A DNA stretch of 64,000 nucleotides. Origin: Acetivibrio clariflavus DSM 19732. Lineage in GTDB: Bacteria > Bacillota > Clostridia > Acetivibrionales > Acetivibrionaceae. The DNA is taken from contig NC_016627.1 in the NCBI RefSeq assembly GCF_000237085.1, positions 4,700,001-4,764,000 on the forward strand. The letters run 5' to 3'. The translations under genes were made by a program, and so were the position numbers. The notes under the pieces are model-generated. The model did not search any database, had not been told where the DNA came from, and saw only the letters and a list, made by a program, of their open reading frames with translations. How positions within the stretch are numbered: position 1 is the first letter of the stretch; the number at the start of each line of letters is the position of its first letter. This document shows, piece by piece, positions 1 through 9,329 of this stretch.

Positions 1-589
1 TGGTATTGAGTGCTAATAAACACCTCATAAACTGTTGCTGACAACAAAATTAATGAATAATTCCATATCACGAAGTATTATTTATCAACATAAAGAATAA
101 AAAAGTTTTACAACTGCCTTTCAGAAAAACATTAACTAAGTTTATTAAACCGACTTCAGCCACTTGAAATTAATTTAATGTTTCAAAAATAAAAACATAT
201 TATTACCAAAATATAAATTCAAAAAAACCAAATTTTTTGAAATAGAAATTGCAAAGCATTTTTCTACAAAATATCTATATTTTTATAAATTTAATATTCA
301 CAAATTCCAGGCCGTGTATATATGGTATTATTTTACAATATAGAATATTTTGTTAAAATTTTTCTATGTCTTTTTGTTTTATGCGGTGATAAATTTATAA
401 ATATTTTGCTCAAAAATAAAAAATTTTTGTGTTTTTCGACAAAATATGCACATACGTTTATATTTTTCTTCAATTATATTGAAACCCTTCTATTTATTAA
501 GGTTGCTAAGTCATAATATATTTGCTAAACTTTAAATAATACTTTATGTAAATTTAATTTTACATAAAAATACATTATAAGGATAAAGG
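1..589. other. AT-rich intergenic region without a supported gene
   Basis: This stretch is extremely AT-rich. The only open frame (322-516, + strand) has no ribosome binding site and a low-complexity Phe/Leu/Lys composition, so I do not call it. The region presumably holds the promoter of the LexA-like gene that starts at 590, but no convincing -35/-10 pair stands out. Confidence 0.5.
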
Positions 590-1249
590 ATGGTCAACGT
601 GACTGTAGATTTTAATCTTCTAACAGCAAAACAAAAGAAAGTCTATTCTGTAATTGAAACATTTATCAAAACAAGAGGTATTCCTCCTACTGTAAGGGAA
701 ATAGGCGAAATGGTTGGAGAAAAGACTCCAGGTGCAGTTCAGGGAATTCTAAACCGTTTGGAGCAAAAAGGCGTAATCAAGAGAGAAGTCGGTATGGCAA
801 GGTCCATACAGCTTGTTACCGATACCTCTCAATACATGAACCCTGTCTACCTGCCAAAATTAAAAAAGGTAAGCAATCGTAACATATCCGATCTATTCAA
901 TATTTACAACATAATACAGTATTATCCATTCCCTTCAGCATTATTCGAAGCAGACAGCTCACCGGAAAACTGTTTCCTAATAAGCTGCCCCGATAACAGC
1001 CTCCTTTACAGTGGAATAAAGTATGAGGATCACCTAATTATTGACAGGGATATTGAAAACAAATTAAATGATGGGGATATTGTTTTGATACTATATGATA
1101 ATCATGCGCTTCTGAGATACTATAGCAAGCATGAAAACCCCAATAATATTGTGCTAAAAGCAGATAGTGATTTAATCGGCAGAGAAGTTTTCAGTAAAGA
1201 TGAAGTAATAATTGTTGGAAAGTTAATAGGGAAATATACAAAATATTAA
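590..1249 (+). CDS. LexA-like (S24-type) regulator, probably non-cleavable
   Basis: Residues about 8-75 match the LexA winged-helix DNA-binding domain (GIPPTVREIGEMVG, then a second helix ending in GVIKRE). Residues about 120-219 follow the LexA/UmuD peptidase fold. The serine position is kept (DNSL, Ser137, aligning with GDSM of LexA). The catalytic lysine position reads Arg (HALLRYY, Arg176), and I see no Ala-Gly cleavage site in the linker, so RecA-stimulated self-cleavage is unlikely. Length (219 aa) is normal for LexA (about 200-215). An AAGG at 579-582 lies 7 nt before this ATG; a GTG at 599 behind AAAGG (585-589) is an alternative start. It stands alone, with a terminator hairpin overlapping its stop. 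It is more likely a LexA paralogue than the SOS repressor itself. Confidence 0.8.
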   Translation: MVNVTVDFNLLTAKQKKVYSVIETFIKTRGIPPTVREIGEMVGEKTPGAVQGILNRLEQKGVIKREVGMARSIQLVTDTSQYMNPVYLPKLKKVSNRNISDLFNIYNIIQYYPFPSALFEADSSPENCFLISCPDNSLLYSGIKYEDHLIIDRDIENKLNDGDIVLILYDNHALLRYYSKHENPNNIVLKADSDLIGREVFSKDEVIIVGKLIGKYTKY

Positions 1250-1272
1250 TAGGGGCATCAACCCCTATTAAT
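1245..1272 (+). terminator. Terminator hairpin of the LexA-like gene
   Basis: A perfect 11-bp stem (1245-1255 with 1262-1272) encloses a 6-nt loop and includes the stop codon of the LexA-like gene. It is followed by a T-rich stretch. Confidence 0.7.
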
Positions 1273-1285
1273 ATTTTATATTTGA

Positions 1286-1327
1286 TTAAAAAACAAATAG
1301 CCCATGTTTATTGAATCCATAGGCTAT
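1286..1327 (-). terminator. Terminator downstream of leuB
   Basis: A 10-bp stem with one mismatch (1297-1306 with 1318-1327) is followed on the minus strand by a T-rich run (A-run at 1286-1296 on the + strand). It lies about 65 nt past the leuB stop. Confidence 0.6.
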
Positions 1328-1392
1328 CTGTGTTTATGTTTTTTAATGATTCTAATGCTTTAAAATAACATATAAAACTTTATATAGTTATC

Positions 1393-2478
1393 CTATATTT
1401 TCTCAATCTCTTCCTTTATAAGTTTTCCCATTTCTTTAGTACCAACAACTTTTGAATCCTGTGAAGCTATATCAGCTGTCCTGAATCCTGAATTGAGGAC
1501 ATTTTCAACAGCTCTTTCAATTGCATTGCTTTCCTCTTCAAGACCAAAAGAGTACTTCAGCATCATACCTACAGAAAGTATAGTAGCTATAGGATTTGCC
1601 TTATCCTGACCGGCTATATCCGGTGCAGAACCATGTATCGGTTCATACAGTCCTAAAGACCCTTGACCAAGGCTGGCAGATGGGAGCATTCCTATGGAAC
1701 CGGTTATCATTGAAGCTTCGTCAGACAATATATCTCCAAACATGTTTGAAGTTACTATAACATCAAATTGCATCGGATTTCTTACAAGCTGCATTGCAGC
1801 ATTGTCAACATACATATGGTTCAGCTCAACTTCAGGATAATCTTTAGCAACTTTTACAACTACTTCACGCCATAATCTTGAACTTTCAAGAACATTTGCC
1901 TTGTCTACCGAAGTAAGCCGTTTTTTTCGTTTCATAGCAGCTTCAAATGCTAATCTTGCAATTCTTTCAACCTCGAAGGTAGTGTATTTTTCCGTATCAT
2001 AGGCAGCCTGCCCCATATCTCCGGCATCTACCCTTCCTTTTTCACCAAAATACATACCTCCCGTCAATTCACGCACCACCATAATGTCAATTCCATCTTT
2101 AACTATATCAGATCTCAGTGGTGAAGCATCTTTCAATGCTGAATAAATTACTGCAGGTCTAAGATTTGCATACAATCCCAGCCCGGCACGTATCCCGAGA
2201 AGACCAGCTTCAGGTCTTTTATCTCCAGGAAGATTGTCCCATTTATATCCTCCTACTGCACCTAAAAGTACTGCATCACAACTTTTACATAAATCCAGTG
2301 TTTTAGCAGGAAGCGGTTCACCAAATGTATCTATTGCACAACCTCCAATAGCACCTTCTTTTAGAATAAACTCGTGATTAAACTTACTTCCCACAGTATT
2401 TAAAACACCAATAGCTTCATTAACAACTTCAGGTCCTATTCCGTCTCCCGGTAATACTGCAATATTAAACTTACCCAT
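1393..2478 (-). CDS. leuB: 3-isopropylmalate dehydrogenase
   Basis: Cytosolic NAD-dependent oxidative decarboxylation of 3-isopropylmalate, the third step of leucine synthesis. Family marks seen: the N-terminal [31 protein letters not shown], the lysine segment [14 protein letters not shown], the metal-binding aspartates in [12 protein letters not shown] and the nucleotide-binding [18 protein letters not shown]. At 361 aa it has the family length. A GTG at 2487 is possible, but AAGGGG lies 9 nt before the ATG at 2478, which I prefer. No leuA or leuCD is nearby, so it is transcribed alone, with its own candidate promoter and terminator. Confidence 0.96.
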   Translation of the reverse strand: MGKFNIAVLPGDGIGPEVVNEAIGVLNTVGSKFNHEFILKEGAIGGCAIDTFGEPLPAKTLDLCKSCDAVLLGAVGGYKWDNLPGDKRPEAGLLGIRAGLGLYANLRPAVIYSALKDASPLRSDIVKDGIDIMVVRELTGGMYFGEKGRVDAGDMGQAAYDTEKYTTFEVERIARLAFEAAMKRKKRLTSVDKANVLESSRLWREVVVKVAKDYPEVELNHMYVDNAAMQLVRNPMQFDVIVTSNMFGDILSDEASMITGSIGMLPSASLGQGSLGLYEPIHGSAPDIAGQDKANPIATILSVGMMLKYSFGLEEESNAIERAVENVLNSGFRTADIASQDSKVVGTKEMGKLIKEEIEKI

Positions 2479-2560
2479 AATAAACACCCCTTAAATGCAC
2501 AATTTTATCGACGTCCAATTTTTCAGAAATTATGCTTATTTGTAATAATTTAACTTTATC

Positions 2561-2589
2561 ATATAATGAAGCATAATTTTTTAAGTCAA
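2561..2589 (-). promoter_or_regulatory. Candidate sigma-A promoter of leuB
   Basis: On the minus strand TTGACT (2584-2589) and TTATAT (2561-2566) are separated by 17 nt, about 75-80 nt upstream of the leuB start. An imperfect inverted repeat (2527-2537 with 2569-2579, 11 bp) overlaps the spacer and could be an operator. Sequence match only. Confidence 0.4.
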
Positions 2590-2656
2590 ATTTAACTCTA
2601 TGTTAGCATTATAAACAATCAAACAGCAGTATTCTTCATGTATTAATTTTTATTGC

Positions 2657-3571
2657 TCAAGTTTTTTTAATGTTTTTTGACAAAACAGAATTTTCTTTTC
2701 TATACTGCAAAGGAGTCATCTTAACATACTTTTTAAAAATATCATTGAATCTCTGCTGATTGGAGAAACCAACATTCAGTGCAATATCACTAATCTTTAA
2801 TGTTGAATCTCTTAACAATTCCTTTGCTCTTTCTATTCTGGTTCTAAGAAGATAATTAATTGGACTTATACCCATTTCTTCCTTAAATGCCCTGGTAAAA
2901 TAACTGGTACTCAAAAAAACATATTGGGCTATATCCTTTAGAGATATATCCCTTTCATAATTATTATTTATATAATTAACAGATACCTGTATCAATTCTT
3001 TAAGTTTGGAACTTTTATTTTTTATACTGTTCTCCCATTCCATCTTAAGCGCCCTTGATATTAACACAAATAATTCCATTACAAGCAAATAATTAAGCAG
3101 CTCACTTCCTAAATCGGGATTCTCCCTTTCCTCCAATATCCTGTTTAAAATACCGATTATTTCATTCTTTTGACTAACTTTAAGTTTTATAAAGTCACCC
3201 GATTCTTTTCCGCTGACAAAGTCCAAAAAGAACTCCAAAGATACCCCTGAATATTGCATATCAAACTTGTTTACAAATTTGAAATTCAATACAATAAATT
3301 CACAGGCTGACTCAGATTTCACAGTAAATTTGTGGAATTGATTTGGTTTTATAATTATAATGTCATTCGGACCTATTTCTACCGGACATCCAGATATCTC
3401 AAAAATTGCGCTTCCTTTTTTTATGTAAACCATTTCGTAATACTCGTGGCGGTTCGGTTCCATAGACCACGTCTTATCGTGGATTCTTTCTATTGTCTTC
3501 ACTATTACAGGCAAATATGCCGAAGAATTCAAAAGACCCTCCCAGGCTTTTGGGAGTATTCCGCTTTCCAC
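2657..3571 (-). CDS. AraC-family transcriptional regulator with cupin sensor domain
   Basis: The N-terminal half (about 35-110) is a cupin-type AraC ligand-binding domain (YYEMVYIKKGSAIFEISG, then IIIIKPNQFHKF). The C-terminal 100 residues hold two helix-turn-helix units typical of AraC/XylS proteins (ISLKDIAQYVFLSTSYFTRA and LKISDIALNVGFSNQQRFND) ending in the TPLQYRK signature. The start is a GTG at 3571 preceded by GAGGGTGAG. The ligand is unknown; sugar-responsive regulators often have this architecture. It is not next to a transport or catabolic operon, and its target cannot be guessed from context. Confidence 0.88.
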   Translation of the reverse strand: MESGILPKAWEGLLNSSAYLPVIVKTIERIHDKTWSMEPNRHEYYEMVYIKKGSAIFEISGCPVEIGPNDIIIIKPNQFHKFTVKSESACEFIVLNFKFVNKFDMQYSGVSLEFFLDFVSGKESGDFIKLKVSQKNEIIGILNRILEERENPDLGSELLNYLLVMELFVLISRALKMEWENSIKNKSSKLKELIQVSVNYINNNYERDISLKDIAQYVFLSTSYFTRAFKEEMGISPINYLLRTRIERAKELLRDSTLKISDIALNVGFSNQQRFNDIFKKYVKMTPLQYRKENSVLSKNIKKT

Positions 3572-4043
3572 TTTGGCTCACCCTCATTCTTATATATCCT
3601 AATTAAAACTATTTACATTGACTTTTTACCTTTGAACTCATATTTAAAAGATGCCATTATCAATTAGTATTTAAGCCAAACAGAGATGCAGTTCTTTAAT
3701 CAAAGCAATTATGTCATATTCAATTCATCAACAAACTCGAGACAGAAAAAACATCAGCACTACATTCCTCACATATAGCATCAGCCATATTATACCATAT
3801 AACAAGAAATTTATCCTATCCTCTTACATTAATTGTACAGAAACAGCGTAAACCGGTCAATCTTTCGTTACATAAGCATTGATTATTGACATAACATAGC
3901 AAAATATAATATATTATTATAAGCATTTATGCTAATGTTTGCTAACTATGAAATATTTATTCATTGCACTCTCTGTCCCATCAAATAAAGCTTTGCTTCT
4001 TCTACAAATTAACCAAACATTTAACATCAGGAAGGTATAGAAA
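3572..4043. other. Intergenic region between divergent araC-type and sigma factor genes
   Basis: About 470 bp with no gene. A TTGACA at 3886-3891 followed 18 nt later by TATATT (3910-3915) is a possible + strand promoter about 130 nt upstream of the sigma factor. Nothing else is recognisable. Confidence 0.35.
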
Positions 4044-4658
4044 ATGTTTACAGATAATAAAATAAAGGATAAATTGTACGAAGATGCTTTATCTATATTG
4101 TTTTCAGAAAACTACGAAAGAGTGTATAAGCTAGCCCTATCACTTACCTCCGATGAAGAATTGTCAAAAGATATAACTCAAATTACTTTTACGCGCGCAT
4201 TTGAAGGATTAGACAAATTAAAAGACAAATCAAAGTTCAGTGCATGGGTTTGCACTATCGCTACAAATGTGTCTAAAGATATGCTAAGAAAAAAAATAAA
4301 CAATAGAAAAAAAGTCGTTTCACTATATGACAAAAACGGAAATATACAGGACTATTTACAAGATATAGTGGATTTTGATAATATAGAAGAGCAGTACGAA
4401 GCCAGTGAAATGGTAAAATATATACTTAAATATATTAATTCGCTGGATATAGAAGAAAAGCAAATCGTACATCTTAAATATTTTGAAAACTATACCTATG
4501 CTGAAATAGCAAAAATTATGAATATGAAACAAAGTACCATAGGAATGAAGCTATTAAGATTTAAAGAAAAACTTTCAAATAAAATTAGCAAAATTTTTGA
4601 GGAAAAGGAATTAAGTAAAAATGGTAAGAAAATGGAAGACAGTCAAAGAAGATACTGA
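4044..4658 (+). CDS. ECF-type RNA polymerase sigma factor
   Basis: A 204-aa sigma-70 family protein with region 2 (about 20-90; ENYERVYKLALSL, DITQITFTRAFEGLDKLKDK, FSAWVCTIATNVSKD) and region 4 (about 130-190; LDIEEKQIVHLKYFENYTYA, then EIAKIMNMKQSTIGMKL). Regions 1 and 3 are absent, as in ECF sigmas. GGAAGG lies about 9 nt before the ATG. The 3' end overlaps the next gene, a membrane anti-sigma factor, by 38 nt, so the two are translationally coupled. The stimulus is unknown. Confidence 0.92.
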   Translation: MFTDNKIKDKLYEDALSILFSENYERVYKLALSLTSDEELSKDITQITFTRAFEGLDKLKDKSKFSAWVCTIATNVSKDMLRKKINNRKKVVSLYDKNGNIQDYLQDIVDFDNIEEQYEASEMVKYILKYINSLDIEEKQIVHLKYFENYTYAEIAKIMNMKQSTIGMKLLRFKEKLSNKISKIFEEKELSKNGKKMEDSQRRY

Positions 4659-5370
4659 TTTGTTGATTGAAATAGCATATAAAACTAAATACAGTAATAT
4701 AAAGTGTCCTCCGAAAGAAGAAGTTTGGTCAAACATTAAAAATAATTTAAATATAAAGCAAAAAAGGGTTGTCAGAATAAAAAGTTTGACCGCAGCTGCT
4801 TTCTTTTTAATTTTCGCGACCTTCTTTTTCTTATCGGAACCCACATCGGTAGGTGCTTTTGCGAACAAAATAATAAAAAATATTATCAATATTACAGAGG
4901 ATACTTTTAGCATCCTTAAAAAAGTTAATATAGAAGACGGTTTAGATGTTACAAGCAATGATTTTGACGATCCCAGATTGGCAGAAACTCAAAGTATTGT
5001 TAACTTTGATTTGACTGTTCCTAAATATATGCCAAAAGGTTATGTCCTTGAAAGTATAAAAGTGCTGAATAATAATAAAGATCAGGAAGTCGTTTCTTTA
5101 TCTTATGCCAATGAAAAAGGCGGCAGCGAAAAAGATTTAATTCAGATTGAGCAGCAAAGCAATCCTGACGGTGCAAGCATCAGTTTAAACGTATTAAGAG
5201 AAAATAATTCAGATATAAAAAAAATAAATACCGATACAATGGAATACGTATTAATTTTTTACGAAAACGGATTTTGTAAGTTTATGTGGGATACTGATAA
5301 TATAAGTTATGCAATATTTGGAAAAATAAACGAAGATGAAATGATTAAAATTGCCGAATCAATGAGATAG
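4621..5370 (+). CDS. Membrane-anchored anti-sigma factor with DUF4367-like extracellular domain
   Basis: A 249-aa single-pass protein. Residues 1-55 are a cytoplasmic segment expected to bind the sigma factor, one transmembrane helix follows (about 57-75, AAAFFLIFATFFFL), and the extracellular part ends in a DUF4367-like domain (PKYMPKGYVLESI; later WDTDNISYAIFG and EDEMIKIAESM). It lacks a clear zinc-binding HxxxCxxC motif. Its start lies inside the sigma gene, the usual arrangement for a sigma/anti-sigma pair. Role inferred from context and architecture. Confidence 0.85.
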   Translation: MVRKWKTVKEDTDLLIEIAYKTKYSNIKCPPKEEVWSNIKNNLNIKQKRVVRIKSLTAAAFFLIFATFFFLSEPTSVGAFANKIIKNIINITEDTFSILKKVNIEDGLDVTSNDFDDPRLAETQSIVNFDLTVPKYMPKGYVLESIKVLNNNKDQEVVSLSYANEKGGSEKDLIQIEQQSNPDGASISLNVLRENNSDIKKINTDTMEYVLIFYENGFCKFMWDTDNISYAIFGKINEDEMIKIAESMR

Positions 5371-5391
5371 GTGTACAGTAGTACACCTATC
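5366..5391. terminator. Hairpin after the sigma/anti-sigma operon
   Basis: A perfect 11-bp stem with 4-nt loop (5366-5376 with 5381-5391) starts inside the anti-sigma stop region. No T-run follows, so termination is possible but not certain. It separates two convergent genes. Confidence 0.45.
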
Positions 5392-5440
5392 TCCAAAAGA
5401 CATTAAACCTTCTAGTCAGCTTCTCCAACAATCTATAATT

Positions 5441-5941
5441 TTAATTAACATATATATAGGGTGCAGTAGATTCAGTAGTATGGGTCTGGTTTCCATATTT
5501 GGCATAGTGTACAGCCCTGGCTCTATAATAATTCCCAGGTTCATAAAAAGAAAATGAAGCATCTTCAAGAATACCTGCCGTATTGAACTCAATGAATATC
5601 CAGCTTGTGACATCTACCCATTTAGTCCCGTCCCATTTCTGAAGATAGATAGTAAGTTTCTGGTCACAAAAGTAAAATGCGTTTTGTCGGCCAATCATAT
5701 ATAGCGAGTTATTTCCTTTGTTAAAAGTAATTGTACACCACCACTCAAAAAGAATTGCACTTTGAGGGGATGTCGGTGATAATGAAATTTCGTCACCTAT
5801 ACTAATATTTGAGTCTATGCTTTCCATATCAATCGGCGGTGGTGCAGGCGGCCTTATGTCTTCATTTTCTGCATAAATCACTTGGTTAAAGCCTAAAACC
5901 AATACTAATGCACACAAAAAAGACATAATTCTTTTTTTCAT
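5441..5941 (-). CDS. Small secreted protein of unknown function
   Basis: A 166-aa protein with a clear signal peptide (MKKR, then a hydrophobic stretch, cleavage likely after IYA). A short proline-rich segment (RPPAPPPIDM) follows and then a beta-rich domain with WDGTKWVDVTSW and FYEPGNYYRARA. Clostridia encode many such small exported proteins of unknown role; I cannot place it with certainty in a named family. AAGGAGGG lies upstream; the ATG at 5941 leaves about 12 nt of spacing, while an ATG at 5953 directly abuts the ribosome site. It is transcribed convergently to the anti-sigma gene and could be a target of that sigma factor, which is pure inference. Confidence 0.75.
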   Translation of the reverse strand: MKKRIMSFLCALVLVLGFNQVIYAENEDIRPPAPPPIDMESIDSNISIGDEISLSPTSPQSAILFEWWCTITFNKGNNSLYMIGRQNAFYFCDQKLTIYLQKWDGTKWVDVTSWIFIEFNTAGILEDASFSFYEPGNYYRARAVHYAKYGNQTHTTESTAPYIYVN

Positions 5942-6571
5942 AATATACACCATCCCTCCTTAGTTATTTAGAACATGTGGTAAAATTACATGATAATAAA
6001 AGAGCTAAATTCCCTCCTTTCTTGCTGGAAAAGATAAACACTGTGAAAAAACGGTAGGATTATTCAAAGCATTGCGATTTCATTTAAAAGTCTCATTTTT
6101 GCAGCTTTTATGTCGATCAGGATGTTCTTGAAATGATCCAAAACAGTCTATAACTACTATTCGCGGACTTATTGCAGATAAATGACTAAAAATAGATATT
6201 TGATTTTTCATTCTTAAAAAATATCTCTTCATAAATAAAAGACTGTTATAAGCTTAAAAATATCACAAAAAAAATAATTTTTTTATTTTTTTTGTGATAT
6301 TTTGTCGTTATAAGTAGTCTTATATTATAGAGTGAAAAAAATAACATATAAATCTTAGATGAATAAGTTAAATATTTCGGTGTGCTTTGTGGATTTGAAG
6401 AACTGTATTAATTATTGCCATTCATTAGGCAGAAAGAATAAGCTTTTTAAATTATCGTTGTTTACAGAAGTACTTTTATAAAAATCTATTAATACTGCTC
6501 ATTTTGCTGTACATAAGCCAGTGCTTAACAAGATGATACACACTAAAATACAACATAAGGGGTTTTGCATA
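5942..6571. other. Non-coding region with a large hairpin element
   Basis: About 630 bp between divergent genes. It holds the palindromic element at 6239-6321, described separately. The 6000-6230 part shows no intact frame; a short minus-strand stretch near 6070-6170 encodes a few Cys/His-containing residues but is interrupted by stops. No other structure is seen. Confidence 0.4.
6239..6321. repeat. Palindromic 83-bp element (MITE-like or strong hairpin)
   Basis: The core is a perfect 21-bp inverted repeat (6257-6277 with 6283-6303) around a 5-nt loop, rich in A and T. After a 12-nt unpaired bubble on each side, 6-bp arms pair again (AAGACT 6239-6244 with AGTCTT 6316-6321). No gene ends nearby in the right orientation to need a terminator. 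No clear target duplication is visible. Confidence 0.45.
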
Positions 6572-8653
6572 ATGGGGACTAAAATTTTGGACGAGTTATT
6601 TACAAAAATAGCTGATGCAACAAAAGTAGTTGATGTGGCATATCATGAGATAGCAGACGGTAAATTGAATCCAATTCATAAGACCGATACTTCACTTCTA
6701 GGTATTGAAACCTGGAAAAAAGAACACAAAAAAAATCCTGTTTATATTGAGCATACGGCTATACTTCAAGAAATTGTCACTGAAAAGAAGACCATCGTAA
6801 TAATGGATACCCATAGCGACAGTCGCTCAGCCAATGAATTTTTCTTCTTTGGAATTGAAAGTATAATGATTATCCCTGTAATACAAAACAATACAGTAGT
6901 AGGTATAATTGTTGTGCCATCCATTAAAAGCCCTCATTTCTTTACTCAAAAAGAAATAGAGACTTGTATCGAACTGGTAAACCATTATATGCCAAAATAC
7001 TTTGAGAGTTTTCACTCTGTAAATGATGGAAAAAAAAATCGTATAGCTGATGGAATATTAAGTTTTTTAAAGCAAAATGGCGTAGATTTCGTATTTGGTG
7101 TACCGGCAGGTACTGTAAGCCCAATTTTTGATGCTATGAACGATATTGATATAAAGCCTGTTATAACTAAGAATGAGGCTGGTGCAGCATATATGGCTGC
7201 ACGATATGCAAGTGTGTCAAAAAAGCTTGGGGTTTGCATAGGTGCAGGTGGCGTTGGTGTTAATAATATGATAAATGGTATTGCCGACGCTATGAGAGCA
7301 AAGTCCCCTGTTCTGGTTATTTCAGGGTATGTAAATAGAAAATATATAGGAAAGGGTGCTTTGCAGGAATTAGATACAGAGCATATCCTCAAACCAATCA
7401 CAAAATACAGTAAAACTATATTGGATGAAAAATGTGTTCTGAGTGAACTGGAAAAAGCTGTTCGTATGGCTTTAACTCCGCCCTGCGGACCTGTTCACTT
7501 ATCCATACCCCTTGATATACAATTATCTGAAAGATTTGAAGATATTCCGGGCAAGGTAACAATACCGCAAAAAGACTATAGGGATAGCATAGCAGATTTA
7601 AATAAGGCAGTCTCTGTTATCTCTAAGGAAAAATTCGGTATAATTATGGTAGGAAAGGGCTGCAGAGGGTTATCAAAGGAAGTTATGGAACTTAGTGAAC
7701 ACTTACAGTGGCCTATAATAGTTACCCCGGAGGGCAAAGGTGTAGTTCCTGGAACTTTTCCTCTGAACCTTGGAACTTATGGATATTGCGGTTCCGATGC
7801 TGCCGCTCAGTATGTAGAAAGTGACTTGGCTACTTGCATATTGATATTAGGTTCAAGTCTTGGCGAATGTTCTACCTGCAATTTCAGCGATTCACTTGTT
7901 AGAGGCAGAAAATCAATTCATGTTGATTTGGATAATAGAGAATTATCTAAAGTATTTAATACTGATATAAACATAAACTGCGATATAAAGGATGCAATTG
8001 CATTCATATTGAATAATACACCTAAATCTGCCAATCATTTTGAAAGGCCGTCATTGAATCCTCCTTATATCAAAAATCATGAGGGCCTTTCAATTCGATT
8101 GTTCATAGAACAAATAACAAAAATTTTACCTTCGAACACATTTTATCTCTCAGATTTGGGAGAGTACATGAATTTTGTGTTTAAATATCTGGAGATCCCA
8201 GAAGGCAGCGATTTTGAAATCAATCTAAACTACGCTGCTATGGGGTCAAGTTTAGCAGGAGCCATTGGTGTACATTATGCTTATAAAAACAGACCAGTCG
8301 CCGTATTCGCTGGCGATGGCTCCTTTTATATGAATGGTTCTGAAATAATTACAGCAATGGAATACAATCTTCCTATTATTTATTTTATAGTAAACAATGC
8401 AATGCTGGCATATGTTGAACATGGTCATCAATTTTTGTACGGAAGAGTCTTAGACGGCTTTAAAACTCGTAGAATTTCCATTGCGGATATGATGAACAGT
8501 ATTGGAGTTAAATCGATTTCTATAGATAAAACTGAGGATATACACAAAATAAAAGACTTTATTGCCGATATTGATGGACCTCGGGTTATTGAACTGGTAA
8601 CCGATGGAAGTGAAAAAGCTCCTATTATGGATAGATTAAAAGCCCTTAAGTAA
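6572..8653 (+). CDS. Thiamine-diphosphate-dependent enzyme (acetolactate synthase-like) with N-terminal GAF domain
   Basis: A 693-aa fusion. Residues about 1-150 form a GAF-like sensor domain (SIMIIPVIQNNTVVGIIVVP). Residues about 155-690 are a three-domain ThDP enzyme of the IlvB/benzoylformate decarboxylase superfamily: the Pyr domain has the cofactor-activating Glu in KNEAGAAYMAARYA; a central domain contains GIIMVGKGCRGL; the PP domain has the ThDP/metal motif GDGSFYMNG ending in VNN. The substrate is unknown. GGGG at 6559-6562 lies 9 nt before this ATG; an upstream GTG at 6521 has no ribosome site. No small regulatory subunit (ilvN) is adjacent, so a biosynthetic acetolactate synthase role is doubtful. 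Confidence 0.85.
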   Translation: MGTKILDELFTKIADATKVVDVAYHEIADGKLNPIHKTDTSLLGIETWKKEHKKNPVYIEHTAILQEIVTEKKTIVIMDTHSDSRSANEFFFFGIESIMIIPVIQNNTVVGIIVVPSIKSPHFFTQKEIETCIELVNHYMPKYFESFHSVNDGKKNRIADGILSFLKQNGVDFVFGVPAGTVSPIFDAMNDIDIKPVITKNEAGAAYMAARYASVSKKLGVCIGAGGVGVNNMINGIADAMRAKSPVLVISGYVNRKYIGKGALQELDTEHILKPITKYSKTILDEKCVLSELEKAVRMALTPPCGPVHLSIPLDIQLSERFEDIPGKVTIPQKDYRDSIADLNKAVSVISKEKFGIIMVGKGCRGLSKEVMELSEHLQWPIIVTPEGKGVVPGTFPLNLGTYGYCGSDAAAQYVESDLATCILILGSSLGECSTCNFSDSLVRGRKSIHVDLDNRELSKVFNTDININCDIKDAIAFILNNTPKSANHFERPSLNPPYIKNHEGLSIRLFIEQITKILPSNTFYLSDLGEYMNFVFKYLEIPEGSDFEINLNYAAMGSSLAGAIGVHYAYKNRPVAVFAGDGSFYMNGSEIITAMEYNLPIIYFIVNNAMLAYVEHGHQFLYGRVLDGFKTRRISIADMMNSIGVKSISIDKTEDIHKIKDFIADIDGPRVIELVTDGSEKAPIMDRLKALK

Positions 8654-8707
8654 AACCAAATGCTGCCCATCTTTTGTTTATAGGTAGTAAGTTCTTATGT
8701 TTCTTTA

Positions 8708-8765
8708 TGCCATTTCAAAAAACCTTTCGATTTTACCCATTACAAAAATAATTTTTGAAATGGCA
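8708..8765. repeat. Inverted repeat downstream of the ThDP enzyme
   Basis: Fourteen paired bases (8708-8721 with 8752-8765) enclose a 30-nt loop about 55 nt after the ThDP enzyme stop. T-rich sequence follows further on. It may be an RNA hairpin or a remnant element. Confidence 0.35.
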
Positions 8766-8915
8766 ATTGCATGCTTTTTGAATAATTTTATTTAAAAAAT
8801 ATAAATTTCATCTAAGGCTACATAAGAACTGCAGTTTGAAGCGACTTTGGAATTCAACATCTGCTTAACAAAATCTACTCAGCAAAAATACCTATAATTA
8901 AAAGGAGGATGCACT

Positions 8916-9305
8916 ATGGTTCATGTAAAAGATTCAAAAGGATTGTATGAAATTAAGTTCGACTCTACCAGACGTATTTGCTACGAGAAGAATTCGGGAT
9001 TCTGGCGCAAAGAAGACATAGAAAGGTACCACGATGACTATGTAAAAAAAGTATCCCATGAATTCAACGGAAAACCTTGGGCAGTATGCTGTGATCTGAG
9101 AGGATATAAGACCTCTAATATAAACGAAGAAATGGAAAAACACACCCAGTGGAAGGTAAATTCAGGAATGTGCTGTGCTGCAATAATTGTTAGTGATACA
9201 ATTGTAAAAATGCAGCTAAACAAGGCTTCCGGAGGAAAGTATCCTCAAATGGCTTTTACCAGCGAGCAAGAAGCTGATGAATGGTTAAGATCAAAAGGAT
9301 TTTAA
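8916..9305 (+). CDS. Small SpoIIAA/STAS-like protein
   Basis: A 129-aa cytosolic protein without signal peptide or membrane segment. The order of elements (YEIKFDSTRRICYEKN, then GKPWAVCCDLRGYK, then MCCAAIIVSDTIVKMQLNK and the C-terminal EADEWLRSKGF) resembles SpoIIAA-like/STAS-related single-domain proteins. I cannot see a conserved phosphorylatable serine in the usual place. A strong AAAGGAGG precedes the ATG. Monocistronic, bounded by a terminator. Family assignment is tentative. Confidence 0.75.
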   Translation: MVHVKDSKGLYEIKFDSTRRICYEKNSGFWRKEDIERYHDDYVKKVSHEFNGKPWAVCCDLRGYKTSNINEEMEKHTQWKVNSGMCCAAIIVSDTIVKMQLNKASGGKYPQMAFTSEQEADEWLRSKGF

Positions 9306-9329
9306 TAATTTCACATGCTATAATAATAA

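Noticed and set aside
322-516. 64-aa open frame at the left end
   Set aside because: No ribosome site, low-complexity AT-driven composition, no family features.
6000-6230. Possible remnant of a Cys/His-containing protein on the minus strand
   Set aside because: Only about 25 residues before stops; no assignable family.
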